From Neofusicoccum parvum (Eukaryota > Ascomycota > Dothideomycetes > Botryosphaeriales > Botryosphaeriaceae), in the NCBI GenBank assembly GCA_020912385.1, contig CP087220.1, forward strand, positions 186,001-250,000: 64,000 nt of DNA. The letters run 5' to 3'. The number at the start of each line of letters is the position of its first letter. The stretch's first letter is position 1. This document shows positions 32,990-43,787 of this stretch, piece by piece. The position numbers were made by a program, and so were the translations under genes. The notes below the pieces were generated by a model. It did not search any database, had not been told where the DNA came from, and saw only the letters and a program-made list of their open reading frames with translations.

Positions 32990-33568
32990 GCTGCAGTTAT
33001 ATGGAAGATCAGTTTAGTGCAGACTCTAGAGTATAGAAAGGTTGGAGAGAAAAGGCTGTGCAATAAATCTCGATTATTCTATCTTGCAGTGGCATGCAGA
33101 GTAAAATCTTTGACTGTCTGTGATGAGACCTTCAATAAATTTCTACATGAGTTACAAATTTTTTGCATCTCGCGCGTCACAAGACTGAAGACGTCATGGA
33201 CCGAAAGTCTTTCATGTGAATGAAAACCCGTTTCTGCGTTTAGCGTATGTAAGGGAGTTCCACTCCCACTGTTGACAATTCAGTGCTGAAGTTCCGCTCG
33301 GCCAGGACAAACGACAAACGTATGACGAGGTTCGCCGCGAACACCTGCTTATTCGGAACCCCGCCAAAGAAGCACCGTCAACCAGAATGGCTTCTCCAAA
33401 TTTTCTCTCAACTACGCTTATATATAGAGCAACAAAAGCTGTCAACATAACTCACTACCTTTTACACCATCCGAAGGACTTGGAAAAGAAAATCAAAGAA
33501 AGAAAGAAAGGAGTCCCTCAAGTCCTATCAAAACCCTCAATCCATCCAACACCCATCCCTCCATCACC
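32990..33568 (+). promoter_or_regulatory. Intergenic with TATA box of the DHDPS-like gene
   Basis: TATATATA around 33419-33426 lies about 145 nt upstream of the DHDPS-like start and is followed by a short GAAA repeat (33499-33510) and a C-rich leader. No gene is supported in this 579-bp gap. Confidence 0.45.
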
Positions 33569-34474
33569 ATGGCCGCCCACAAAGAACTCACCGGCATCCT
33601 CACCGCTCTCATAACGCCCTTCATCCCCGACGGCAGCGCCATCGACGCCGCCGCCCTCGACGCACACATCAACCAGCAAATCGCGGCCGGCATCCACGGG
33701 CTGGTGCCGGGCGGCAGCACGGGCGAGTTCACGACGCTCAGCACGGCGGAGCGCAAGCAGCTGCTCGAGATCTGCGTGGCGTCATCCCGCGGCCGGGTGC
33801 CCGTGGTCGCCGGGATCGGGGCGCTGTCGACCGCGGAGGCGCTGGACCTGGCCGCGCACGCGCGCGCCGCCGGCGCCGCCGCCCTCATGGTTGTGCCACC
33901 CTTCTACGACGCGCTGTCGCTGCCGCTGCTGAAGGCGTACTTCACCGAGATCTCGGCCGCTGCGGAGGGCTTGCCTATCATGTACTACAATATCCCTGCC
34001 GCGTCGGGCGTCAATCTGAACCCGGAGGAGATCGCGAGCTTGAGTGAGGTCGGCGTTAAGTACTTGAAGGATACGTCGGGTAATGCACCGGCGTTGACGG
34101 AGCTGTTGTTTGGGCTGCACGATCGGATTACTGCGTTCAACGGGTGGGATACGCTGACGTTTTATGGGCTGGCGGCTGGCGCGAAGGGCTCGGTGTGGGG
34201 GGCTGCGAACGTGATTCCGGAGCTGTGCGTCGAGCTCTGGGATGCGGTGGCGGTCAAGGGGGATTTGAAGAAGGGTAGGGAGCTGTGGTCGAGGATCTGG
34301 CCGGTATGCAAGTTCTTGGAAAGCCACAACTACTCGGCTGCGGTGAAGACGGGAGTGGAGTTGGTGGGAGGGAAGACGGGTGGATTGAGGAAACCGTTTG
34401 CAATGCTGGAGGATAAACACCGGAAGGAGTTTGCGGCGTTATTGAAGACTTCGGGAGTGAATGTTGTGGGGTGA
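33569..34474 (+). CDS. DHDPS/NAL-family aldolase (DapA-like, 301 aa)
   Basis: This is a single exon. The class-I aldolase residues are in place: the carboxylate-binding loop GGSTGE (48-53), catalytic Tyr140 in MYYNIPAASG, and the Schiff-base Lys167 in VKYLKDTSG. Length is typical for the family. Members either condense or cleave pyruvate-containing compounds: dihydrodipicolinate synthase, 4-hydroxy-2-oxoglutarate aldolase, 2-keto-3-deoxy acid aldolases. Fungi make lysine by the aminoadipate route, so this is unlikely to be a biosynthetic DHDPS; a catabolic aldolase or dehydratase is more likely. It lies beside oxidase B, same strand, 579 bp away. The chemistry of the neighbours (2-hydroxy/2-oxo acids) fits a retro-aldol step releasing pyruvate. 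Confidence 0.9.
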   Translation: MAAHKELTGILTALITPFIPDGSAIDAAALDAHINQQIAAGIHGLVPGGSTGEFTTLSTAERKQLLEICVASSRGRVPVVAGIGALSTAEALDLAAHARAAGAAALMVVPPFYDALSLPLLKAYFTEISAAAEGLPIMYYNIPAASGVNLNPEEIASLSEVGVKYLKDTSGNAPALTELLFGLHDRITAFNGWDTLTFYGLAAGAKGSVWGAANVIPELCVELWDAVAVKGDLKKGRELWSRIWPVCKFLESHNYSAAVKTGVELVGGKTGGLRKPFAMLEDKHRKEFAALLKTSGVNVVG

Positions 34475-34668
34475 AGTTTATTGGATAATATCCGCTTTCA
34501 TAGAAATCTTCATTCACACAAATTTTGAGAGACATTTTCCCAAACCAATAAAGCAAAGCTATGGTTGGATACGAGTCGGTAAGTAGATTATGAGATAAAT
34601 CTGAACAGAGACTGAGAAAGCAATGACTAATAACAAAGAAAAGCCGAAGAGCCGGGCGCAACCCCGTC

Positions 34669-37600
34669 TTATGTCTTTCTCGACAGACTGTCCTGCATCT
34701 CCTTCACTCTCTCTTTCAACCATGTCTCAACCTTGGGCTTTCCCTTCTCTTTGGCGAATTCTACTAGATTCTTTCCATTCTTGTTCTCAGATGTCAACAG
34801 TCTCAATGTTTCGGAAGGATCGTCATCCTTGATCAACACCTCCAGAATGTCCATTTCCATCTCTATATCTTTTCGTACCACTGCCTGATGCAACGGGGTT
34901 CTCCCAAACCAGTTTTTTGTCTCTATATCCGCACCCACTTCGACTAAGTACCGGACTATCTCAAGATTGCCACTCTCAACCGCCATGTGCAATGGCGTGC
35001 GACCGAAGTCATCTCCTGTGTTCTTGTTGAATCCCATCTCGACTAAGACTTGGAGTACCTCAAGACTATCAACGCGGGCTGCTTCGGTCATTATGGTTCC
35101 GCGTTCGTGGAAAAGTCCCCAGCTGCGTATCTTCACATCGATATTTGACAGTATATTTTCCAAGTCACCTTCGCTATTCTCTTGCTTTCTCGCTAGATTA
35201 GATGCTGCCTTGAGGAGACTTCTGCTGGTATCGATATGATTTTGGTAGAAATGTGACTTTTTGGCACTGTGTTCAAGATTCCTGGTAAAACGCTCGAAAT
35301 ACCCCGCAAACTGGAGCATAGAAATGTCGAATGCAGTTTTTCCATCCGAATTCCGGGCATTTATTCGGATGTCGCGTTGTCGAAGAAGTAGAGACACAAT
35401 CTCGACGCTCTTCTTAGCAGCTGCCAAATGGAGTGCGGTCCGTCCGTGCTTATCCTGGGCGTTGATATCGAATATTCCTTGATTGAGAAGCAGTTGCACA
35501 ATCTCTAAAGAGGTGGAGCCATCGGATGCAAAGTGTAATGCGGTCCAGAGATCAGGATCTTTCGCGTTGAGATTGATGCCTTGCTGATTGAGAAGCAGCT
35601 GCACGACTTGCACAGCTGACTTTCTGGCTGCAAGATGTAGTAAAGTGCGTCCGTACCTATCTTGGGCGTTGATATTGATGGGTTTTCCATCGAGAAGCAA
35701 GTCCATAACCTCTGTAGACTCGCATAATCTGGCTACAGTGAGTAGTGTAGTCATTCTGCCGCCAGATGTGGTGTCAATACACGGCCTGGCCTTCTCAGAA
35801 TCGAGGAATATGCGAATAGTCTTCCTCATTTCTGCGGCAGCGTGAACAGCAGACAGACCGTCTTGATTCTGGATATTGATATCGATATCTTTTCTCTCGA
35901 GCAGCAGCTGGGTGGCTTTCATGTTCTTCTGAGACGGATAACCGGCGGAAGTCCAAACTGACAAATGCAGTGCGGTATTCCCTCTTTTGTTCTGAATGTT
36001 GATGTTGATACGTCTGTTTTGGAGAAGGACAACAGCAACAGCATGGTCTTGCTTCTCGGCAGCAATGTGAAGAGGAGTATCTCCCTCACCGTCCTGCGCA
36101 TTTACGTCTACGCGCCCATCTTCTAGAAGACATGATACGATGTCTGAATCTCCTCTGATGGCTGCGAAGTGCAATGCTGTTTGGCAGTATTCATTCTTGT
36201 GGGCTGGATCAACGTCGTTTCGTCTTAGGAGCAGGTGTACCACCTCTTGGTAACCAGCGCGTGTTGTCCAGAGCAATGCATCCCCCGCGGCTTTTGTATG
36301 GCAGTTTCGATCATAAAATATCGTCCTCGTAAGACCACGTCTGAAACAGTCTATGGCAACCCATTCAAGGAATTTGGCGAGCACAGCACACAATACCCAA
36401 AGCCAATAGGACGGGAATTCGAGAGCTTTAGGCAGCATACTCTGCTTATCAAGCCAACGTCTCAACACATGCCACCACCCCGCCTGAGCGGCAAGTTCAA
36501 CCAAACTCTCTGCAACGGTATCTGGGATTTTTCTGAAGAGATTCTTGGATGTATCCCGGCCGAATTGGAAATGGACCGGTTCATATTTTCTTCGAAGTTC
36601 TGGCTTGATCATTGGTAGACACTTTCGCCATTTAAGGAAGTACTTCTTCCCAGTAGAACCTTCGAGTAGGTCTGTAAGGAAGTCTTGGTTCATTCCATGC
36701 TTGTCAGCCTCACTGGCATAGTGGGACCAATAAATGGTGGCATGAGTCAGGAAAGGATGTAGACGATCAAATTCTCCCGTGTGGCGTTGGAATCGGTATT
36801 CTGGGATCCAGCTATCTTCAAGGTATTCGGGGAACCGGATGTATCGAACGCAAGCTTGAGACAAAAGAAGATTCGACGGGCCTTGGGGTTCTGTCGGAGG
36901 CAACCCTTCTAATTCAGCAAGGCCTTGATCCATCAAAAAGTCTTTAACTGATTGATGGATCAACTGAACAGTTCCTGGGATGTAATGGTCTCGGTGCCCT
37001 GGAGGCGTTCTGATTATCTCTGCCAGACCAACACTCCAGCTGTTTAAGAGCTTTTCCATCTCGTCATCAGTCTGGACATATTCTTTCATTTCGTCGCAAT
37101 CTTTCAAGCTCTTTGGCGGGTTGTCTCCACACAAAACTAGTGCTGTTCGTAATTCTGCCACAGTCAAAGCTCTAGCCGCGAAGCAAAGCCACTGGAGAAG
37201 TTTCAAACACTGTTTCCTTTGATATTCGTCGGCGATCTTGACAGTTTCCAGCTTCCCCTTGTAAATCCCTGGAAGTCCGATTGGTTTCTTCTTGATCAGG
37301 TCTGGAATAGTACGTGACGGATGTTCTGAAGCAAGTCGCAGACTCTCTTCCACAACAAGCTTGGACCACAGAAAGACACCCTGGGCTCTTGTCTTGATCA
37401 GAGTACAAAGCTCTTCTGCCACTTTGGCGTCCAAGTTAGCTTCATAAAGCCTTGTCTCCACATATTTGATGATGTCGGGGTCGTTCTGCTTTTCCATTCG
37501 AAATTGTACTTGTATATCCCGCTGGACGTCGTCAGGGACGATGATAGGATAATGACGACAAGAGAAACAAACACCGAGTTTCGGAGCGCTTTCATTTGTC

Positions 37601-39462
37601 GAAGAGACTCGACACGATTTTTGGCTTAGGTCCCGGAAGAGCTTTGTGAGATGTGCAGCTGATTGATTTTCGTTGGAATCGATGATCTCGTCAAGAGCGT
37701 CTACCACAATCCACACTGGCTGTGTGAAAGTCGATTTCTCAACGTATTCGACAAGGATCGACTCAAGTTTGGACTCGGTCCAGCTCCAGGTCTCCGATAA
37801 TTCTCCACGCGCCTTCATTTCTGCCCATTTTCCGGCCAAATATAAACGGAATTCGGGGCTTTTCTCACACAGCTGAGATGATAGTGCGCGTAAGAATCCC
37901 AATACAGACTTGTGGAGAGGATCGCCTCTACCGTTGAAAAAGAAGGACGCCACGATAAGGTTACTATCCGGAGAGGTTTGAGAGAATCCCTGAGATTTCT
38001 CGTGTTGGTGTCGTAGCCCCACAAGGTCGTTGAAAAGTGCCTTCATCAACGTCGATTTACCCGATCCAGGTTTTCCATTGATCCAAAGAAGTCCACGTGC
38101 TTTCCGCCATTCCTGGTATTGCTGAGATTTGAACAGCCACTCACAAGTTCCTGGAGCTAAGGTGTCGAGTTGTTCCTGTCGTTGGTACATTCCTTTGAAT
38201 CCAAGAGACGCGATGCATTTATCTGCCAAAGTCACTACAGTTACTTTCATGACAGAGCTATATACGTACCCTGAGCTTCGCCGCTCGGCATTCCTTTACC
38301 TACTTCTAAATAGATCCGTCAATTTTGTCACAGAGCAGGACACGCCAAATTAACCACTTTGTATTCTAACCTTGGTGAAGAGACTCGCTCCAACGTTTCA
38401 ACTCCCCTGATACTTTTTTGAAGTCCGGGTCCGAAAGTTTTCCGAACTTTGCTGTGTTCTGGGCGATTATCAGCAACGACCAGAATGAGAACTGACACAG
38501 GTTGGAGTTTTTACCGAATGATCTGCGTGAATGGAATATGGCCCTGGATATCCTGGTATGGTTGCAGACTCTTTCGTCACAATCTGGAATTCATTAGAGA
38601 AAACCTAGTCTCTCGGCAAACATCGAACGCTAACTTACCAGGCCAAAGGGCGGTGTTTCAAGCTCTTCGTAGAAGCAGACCAAGTTGAATGTACCGAGCT
38701 GAGGATCTCTCGCTCTGATCCATGTTCCGAAGGCGTGCCCAAGGTCGTCCAAAGTTTGCGAGTCGCGTTTCAAAGTTTCTAAGATGGCCGGGTTGGCAGA
38801 ACTACTGCTAACTCTTTGCCATCCCCCGCTAAAAGCTTGTCCAGGGCCTGCCAGTCTGGATCCACGATGGGGGGTGGAAAGAAAAGCTATTGCAAAAGTA
38901 TTCATGTGCAGTTGCTTCAAGTGGACATCCGCTGCTTGGTTTGATAGAGCAAGCGCTTTCTTCGCCACGAGGCCCCCGAGGCTGTGAGCGACTATAATTA
39001 TTGGCCGATTGAACTTGAACGCAGACTCAGCATCTAAGAGCACACACGTTGGTACGCGATTCCGTGATCGTCACTTACAGAATGGTTCGAATGCGTCCGT
39101 ACCTGCCCGACCCCTCCGAGAAGGTCCATGGCACGTCCGTGGAGGTTATTCTGTCCAATGCGTTTTGTACTGACGAAGTTCGCATCATAGCCGAAAGCCA
39201 GAATGCGAGCCTTTCCCATTCCATCGACCTGGGGTAGAAGTTCCACTGGCCAGTATACTTCGGAATCTCCTGTCTGCTTCGCCCATGTCTTGTATGCGTC
39301 TCCCGTAAGGCCATGTATGAACAGTATATCCAATTCCACGTTTATTGGATCGACGTCATTTGGCTCGTGGAGGACATTTAGGCCAAGTGTAGTGTCAGCT
39401 TTAAAGAATCTTTCGGCGCCCTTGAGCTTCTCTGCAGGTTGAGCAGCAGTCGGTCTCAAGTC

Positions 39463-39493
<31 letters not shown>

Positions 39494-39628
39494 TGATGGT
39501 AACGTAGAATTTTGAGGTGCCGGACTTGAAGTTGCAGAAGTCTCTGTCGGCGTGGAATCGGCGCCAGTCTGTGAGCGTTCAGACTTTCTTTCCTTTTTGC
39601 GGCCGAAAAGCTTGCGCCACAACTTCAT
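34669..39628 (-). CDS. NLR-like protein: serine esterase - NACHT - ankyrin repeats, frame broken at a 29-nt C tract
   Basis: Proposed exons: 39628-39079, 39025-38639, 38583-38515, 38458-38371, 38305-38270 (36 nt), 38222-34669. The N-terminus (MKLWRKLFGRKK...) is basic and runs into a Pro stretch. An alpha/beta-hydrolase follows (ILFIHGLTGDAYKTW; nucleophile in VAHSLGGLVAKKAL), then NACHT (Walker A GKPGSGKST, Walker B IVVDALDE), then about eleven ankyrin repeats to the end. This is the architecture of fungal STAND/NLR proteins linked to non-self recognition and cell death. Exons 2-6 are in frame with each other. Exon 1 is not: the Pro stretch is coded by 29 C's, leaving the ATG frame one base long. 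Intron 1 (39026-39078, donor GTAAGT, acceptor CTGAG) is uncertain. Introns 4 and 5 could be one 148-nt intron. Without frame repair, no ATG lies upstream of the esterase core. Confidence 0.82.
39465..39493. repeat. Uninterrupted homopolymer, 29 G on + strand (C on coding strand)
   Basis: The run lies inside the first coding exon of the NLR-like gene and would code for polyproline. It follows the codon TCA and precedes AAGACTT on the coding strand. Length 29 is 2 mod 3; a length of 1 mod 3 would connect the ATG frame to the esterase frame. It is the longest mononucleotide run in the window. Confidence 0.95.
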
Positions 39629-40909
39629 TTCCGTAATGCGGTGCCCTGAACAGTGGATAGAAACTTTGTTGAGGTGGACGGTCAAGCGTGTTCGGAGGAA
39701 AGTCCATGTGCCTGCTGTCTGCTGAGCTGTCAAACACCTTGAAGTGGGCGGGCTTTGGTAACTGAAGATCTTGCGTACTAGATGGAAGGCTGGTTGAGGT
39801 GGACGGTAAAGCGCATGTGGGGGGAAAGGCCTACCCTTCTTGTTGAGTTGTCTTTCCTGCTGCATTGCTAGCCACCCACATACTTACGCGCGTTCGACAA
39901 GCTTCATGAGCCAATGAATGTTGTCGTATAGGGCAGTGCTGCAGCTGACAGTAGCGCAAACTTGTTTTTCTGTTACACAAAAATGGCTCGACCGCCAGCG
40001 AAAGTGAAGTTCAAATGATTCAACCTATCGCACCCCCCAAAAAAAGGCTCGGTCAACCTCTATGCATGAAGCCCTCTGTATGCAGAGACACGCTGTCTTC
40101 TGCGCCATTTACTAGCGAAGTGCTCATTCGTCCAACACTGCGGCCGAGTGGCCACTCGCAGATACCCCGCCATATTTATAAGCCATGGCTTATTGCAAAG
40201 TAAGCCTGACAGATATCGAACCATATGCAAGTTACTATGGCGTGATCCAGAATTTTTTAATGAATTGAGTAGGTGTTACACAATCATCGAGGCCGCCTAC
40301 GAGATAGGTCCGGAAAGTATTGTGACACACGCATACCTTGATAGGCATTCGAAGCATCCGTCCAGACATTACCACGCAGTGAAATCAATGCTGGAAGCAT
40401 TCGAATTAGTTCATAAATGATTGACATATGCACTTGTTCCAATACGTTCTGAATCAACCTCGTTGGGCCTTCCGCAGCCAGCATCGGATTTCGCCGGGGG
40501 ACACTAGATGTGTTCGAAAAAACTAGGGACCTCTTTTCTTACTATTGCAAAAAAAAAAAACACTACTAAGTGCGTATCGCGGCAAAGTGTTACGAGATCT
40601 TTTATAGTTGCGAACGTATGTACTCCGCTATGAACTGGGCTGCCTTGGACTCTCGATGCGGAGCAACTCGAAGCATGTAACATGTAAATGGTATGGGGTC
40701 CAATCTTGAGAGACTTGACTACCTTTCGATCAAAAAAGAAAATTAAAATAAAAATGGTTGAGATCATGGAGGCACGAAACGATGCCGTAAGAGAGTTGTC
40801 AGCCCCTCTTGAATTCCGTTTGGAACTTCAAGAATATCCCATCGCATATGCTACTCATGGAAATATGTACATGAAGCTTGTGTGTAAGTAGTAATGCCTA
40901 TGTGAATTA
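39629..40909. other. AT-richer intergenic region
   Basis: Apart from the direct repeat near its left end, this 1.3-kb gap has no supported gene. One 90-codon open frame on the + strand (40148-40420) has natural-looking composition but no ATG and no recognised motif. A 12-nt A run lies near 40549-40560. Confidence 0.4.
39668..39853 (-). repeat. Imperfect direct repeat upstream of the NLR-like gene
   Basis: Two copies about 60 bp long start at 39668 and 39793 (offset 125). Both begin GTTGAGGTGGACGGT, share AAGCG and GGAAAG further in, and end in a GAG(C/T)TGTC-like segment (39725-39731 and 39847-39853). They lie 40-225 bp upstream of the start codon and look like an old local duplication. Confidence 0.6.
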
Positions 40910-42390
40910 CTACAGCGTTAAGTCTTGCGATTCTGCGCGCGGCAGCGGCCTGCACTCCTTCTGCATCAGCCTCTCAATCCGCTCCATCATCCACCCACTC
41001 CTCATCCTGAACTCATACTTGACGCGATGACCCCGCTTAACCTCAGAGCCATGGTAGCAGTCGCCATCAGCATAGCGCCACTGCAGACACCGCTCCTCAC
41101 CGACACAAGCGCTCCTGCACGCATCGGCGCTGAACCACGGCCTCCTCCGCTTCTCCGCATCAGCCAGACCCGCTCCGCCGCCCGGTTCACCGCTGCTCGA
41201 GTAGTGCTCCTCATCCGCAAAGTTATCCCACTCATCGCGCTCCGCGACGAGATACGGGCTCACAAACCCCGCAAAGACGTCCTTGTACCGAACGACCTCC
41301 GCGCCCTATCAAAACACCAATCAGCACGCCAGCCCCGCCAAACCCGATGCCGCGACTTACTTACATGCTTCTCCCTGAACCCGCGCTCCCACGCATCCAG
41401 CTCCGCCACGTCCCGCGGACGCACCGCGCCCACGCCCACCAGCGGCTCGCACCAGCTGCGCTCGCCCACGCCCAGCCGCGCCAGTCCGCGGCCCGGCGGC
41501 GGCGGCGCGTCGTCCTCGCTCCCTGCCCGCGGCAGCGACACCACGCGCACGCCCTTGCTCGCCAGCGCGGTCGCCAGGACCTGGCCGGCGCCGCGGCGCT
41601 CCGTGGCGAGCTGCTCCCAGCGGCGGGCGAGGCCGGGGTCGGCGCGGAAAGACGCGCGCATGGCGGCGCGGGAGATGGCGAAGGCGCCAGCACCACCGCC
41701 GTCGTCGAGCGCGACGGGGTCGTCCGGGTCGAAGCGAGCGAGGCGGGCGTGCAGGGCGGGCCAGAAGAAGAAGGCGTCGTCGGGCATGTAGACGAACCAG
41801 GCGGCGCGGGGGGCGGCATTGGCGGCGTGGGCGGCCAGCGGGAGGGCCTTGTGCTTGTCGAGGCGGGCGGCGGCGGCGGGGTCCACGGTGCCGTCGAGGT
41901 CGAGGTTGTCGCGCGCGGCCTGCTGGAGCGCGCGGCGGTGCTCGAAGTCCGGCGAGGCCTGGAGCGCGGCGGACGCGTTGGCCAGGGCGTCGATGACGGG
42001 GCGGCCGCCGATCGAGGCGGCTGTGTCGGAGTAGATGAGGAGGTTGGGGGTGAGGGTCTGGTTGGCGAAGGAGGTCGAGAGATGCATGGGGACGCGGTGC
42101 CACATGGTGGCGGCGCTGGTCTTGAGCATGACTACGACATCGTCGGGGCTGAATGGGTAGGTGGTGCTGTCGGAGGTGGTGGCTTTGGTGGCTTGACTGG
42201 GGAGGCCCGACGGCAGGGATTCTCTGGTGATGGGGTTCGGGTTAGTTACGAGATGTTGCGGGACGTCGTCGTCGATTTTGGTGCCCCAGATGAGCATGAC
42301 AGAAAAGGCAGAGCAAAGAAAAAGCACGTATGCGTAGCCCTTTGCATGGCTTTTCCAGTACGGCTGTCTCCGGGGGATCCGTGCCGCCAT
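40910..42390 (-). CDS. Fringe/GT31-like glycosyltransferase, type II membrane protein (473 aa, 2 exons)
   Basis: Exons are 42390-41365 and 41305-40910 with a 59-nt intron (GTAAGT...GATAG). The N-terminus has a short cytosolic part with RRQPYWKSHAK, then one membrane anchor (YAYVLFLCSAFSVMLIWG), the layout of Golgi type II transferases. The middle contains AAWFVYMPDDAFFFWPAL, equivalent to the metal-binding DDD region of fringe-like enzymes. The C-terminal exon has the Cys-rich end seen in fungal GT31-like proteins: ACRSACVGEERCLQWRY, a further Cys, then GWMMERIERLM. Donor and acceptor sugars are unknown. It lies next to a hyaluronan-synthase-like gene, so a joint role in making a surface glycan is possible. 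Family level is fairly secure; the exact CAZy assignment needs a search. Confidence 0.72.
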
Positions 42391-43787
42391 GATGGGTTCT
42401 GGGGGCGGGGCAAAGAGTGGATGCAAGCGATGAATGTTGGGGGATCGATAAAGGCACTGCAGAAATGCTAAGTATATGTCATGCATGCTGCAGCGGGCAC
42501 ATGCGTGAGGTATCTAGGCACTCAGCATCAGATACGGGAGAACCTCGCGGCATGAAAGCGGCATGGCCCGCGAGCACTGAACAGTAGTGTACTCGTACGA
42601 GGTCTTGGGTGTCTTAGCTGGCGTCGGCTCGTTGCTGCAACGGGAAGGATGAGGCTGGGCGTTCGGACCGACGCACACTGCTTTGTAAATAAACGATGCA
42701 AGTTCTGGGCCTTGTCGCCGACCATAAGTTTCAGGAACGGCGTGGAAATAGTCGGAACGCAGGCGTCGCGGTCGTCGGGATGTTCGGGCAGGTCAATGCG
42801 CGCAATAAACCAATACGAGAACACCAAACGCACACCACATGCACACTACTGGGATGGGCTTACTAGAGCCGGTGGCCACAGTCGACGTGCTGTATCTACT
42901 CGCCTGAGATACCGCGGCTGCAGCTGAGGCCTGCGGCTGGGCCTGATAGCCGGTGCAATGGCTGTGCAGGGGGGGCCTTGTAGATCCTATCTACACCACC
43001 GCTCTACCGAGCATACGTCAGCCTTCCAAGCTGGAGTCAGGTCCGGACGCGAGACATCGCCTTGGCTGGGTAGATATCGCCGTGGAGCACTCTCGGGCTC
43101 CGGATCGCCTGGCTCGGATAACGCAGTGGATCGCCATGCGGTGCGTGGATTTTCCGCCAGGCACCCAGCATTCTGTGTCTTGTGATCGCGACACTCTGGA
43201 TATCTGCAGTCGCATCATCAAACGGCAAGAGACTTGTCGTCTTGGGCGCGGGCAGTTCCGTGGCGTTGCAGAGCGTGGAGGAAATGACGATAAGCTGAGA
43301 CCACCGAACTAGGCAGAGGAGTCGACGATGCCTATTGCAGGGCCGTGTGATTGGCGGACGCGGCCGTTGCATCTAGTCGGATGCGGCAGGGCCGGCGGAT
43401 GTACCTGCGTCTCGCACCCCACTGCAGACCACATGGCTGCGCCGACCAGGCCCCCCGGCGCGCTACCGCCCTAGTCGACCGTACTCGTACGACACCAGCT
43501 TGGCCTCCAGAACTCCGGCGATGCATCACCGTCGCAAGCAGCTACGCTCCCTTGGCCCGTCTCTGCCCAGCTTCCGGCCGTCGCAGCACGCGGAAGCGCG
43601 TCGGAGTTGGAGTCTGGCTAACAAGCCGCTGCTCCATGCCGTTGACCTGTCGGGGTTCTGCCGGAACGCAGCCCTGCCTCGTCATTATTGAGACAGGAAA
43701 AAAAAAAAATGGTGTGCTTAGAAAGCATGGGTTTAAATGAGAGACGCTGCGCGGCTGTTGGGTCTCCAGGTGTATTCCAGTTTCAAC
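42391..43787. other. Divergent intergenic region between the two glycosyltransferases
   Basis: This 1.4-kb region separates the start codons of the GT31-like and GT2 genes. Open frames in it are short and without motifs. An 11-nt A run (43699-43709) lies 79 nt upstream of the GT2 start. Confidence 0.45.

Noticed and set aside
40148..40420. 90-codon plus-strand frame with protein-like composition
   Set aside because: It has no ATG near the start, no recognised motif and no clear splice sites; kept only as a remark in the intergenic entry.
41347..42471. 374-codon plus-strand frame
   Set aside because: It is antisense to the GT31-like gene and rich in Gly/Ala/Val repeats without domain signals.
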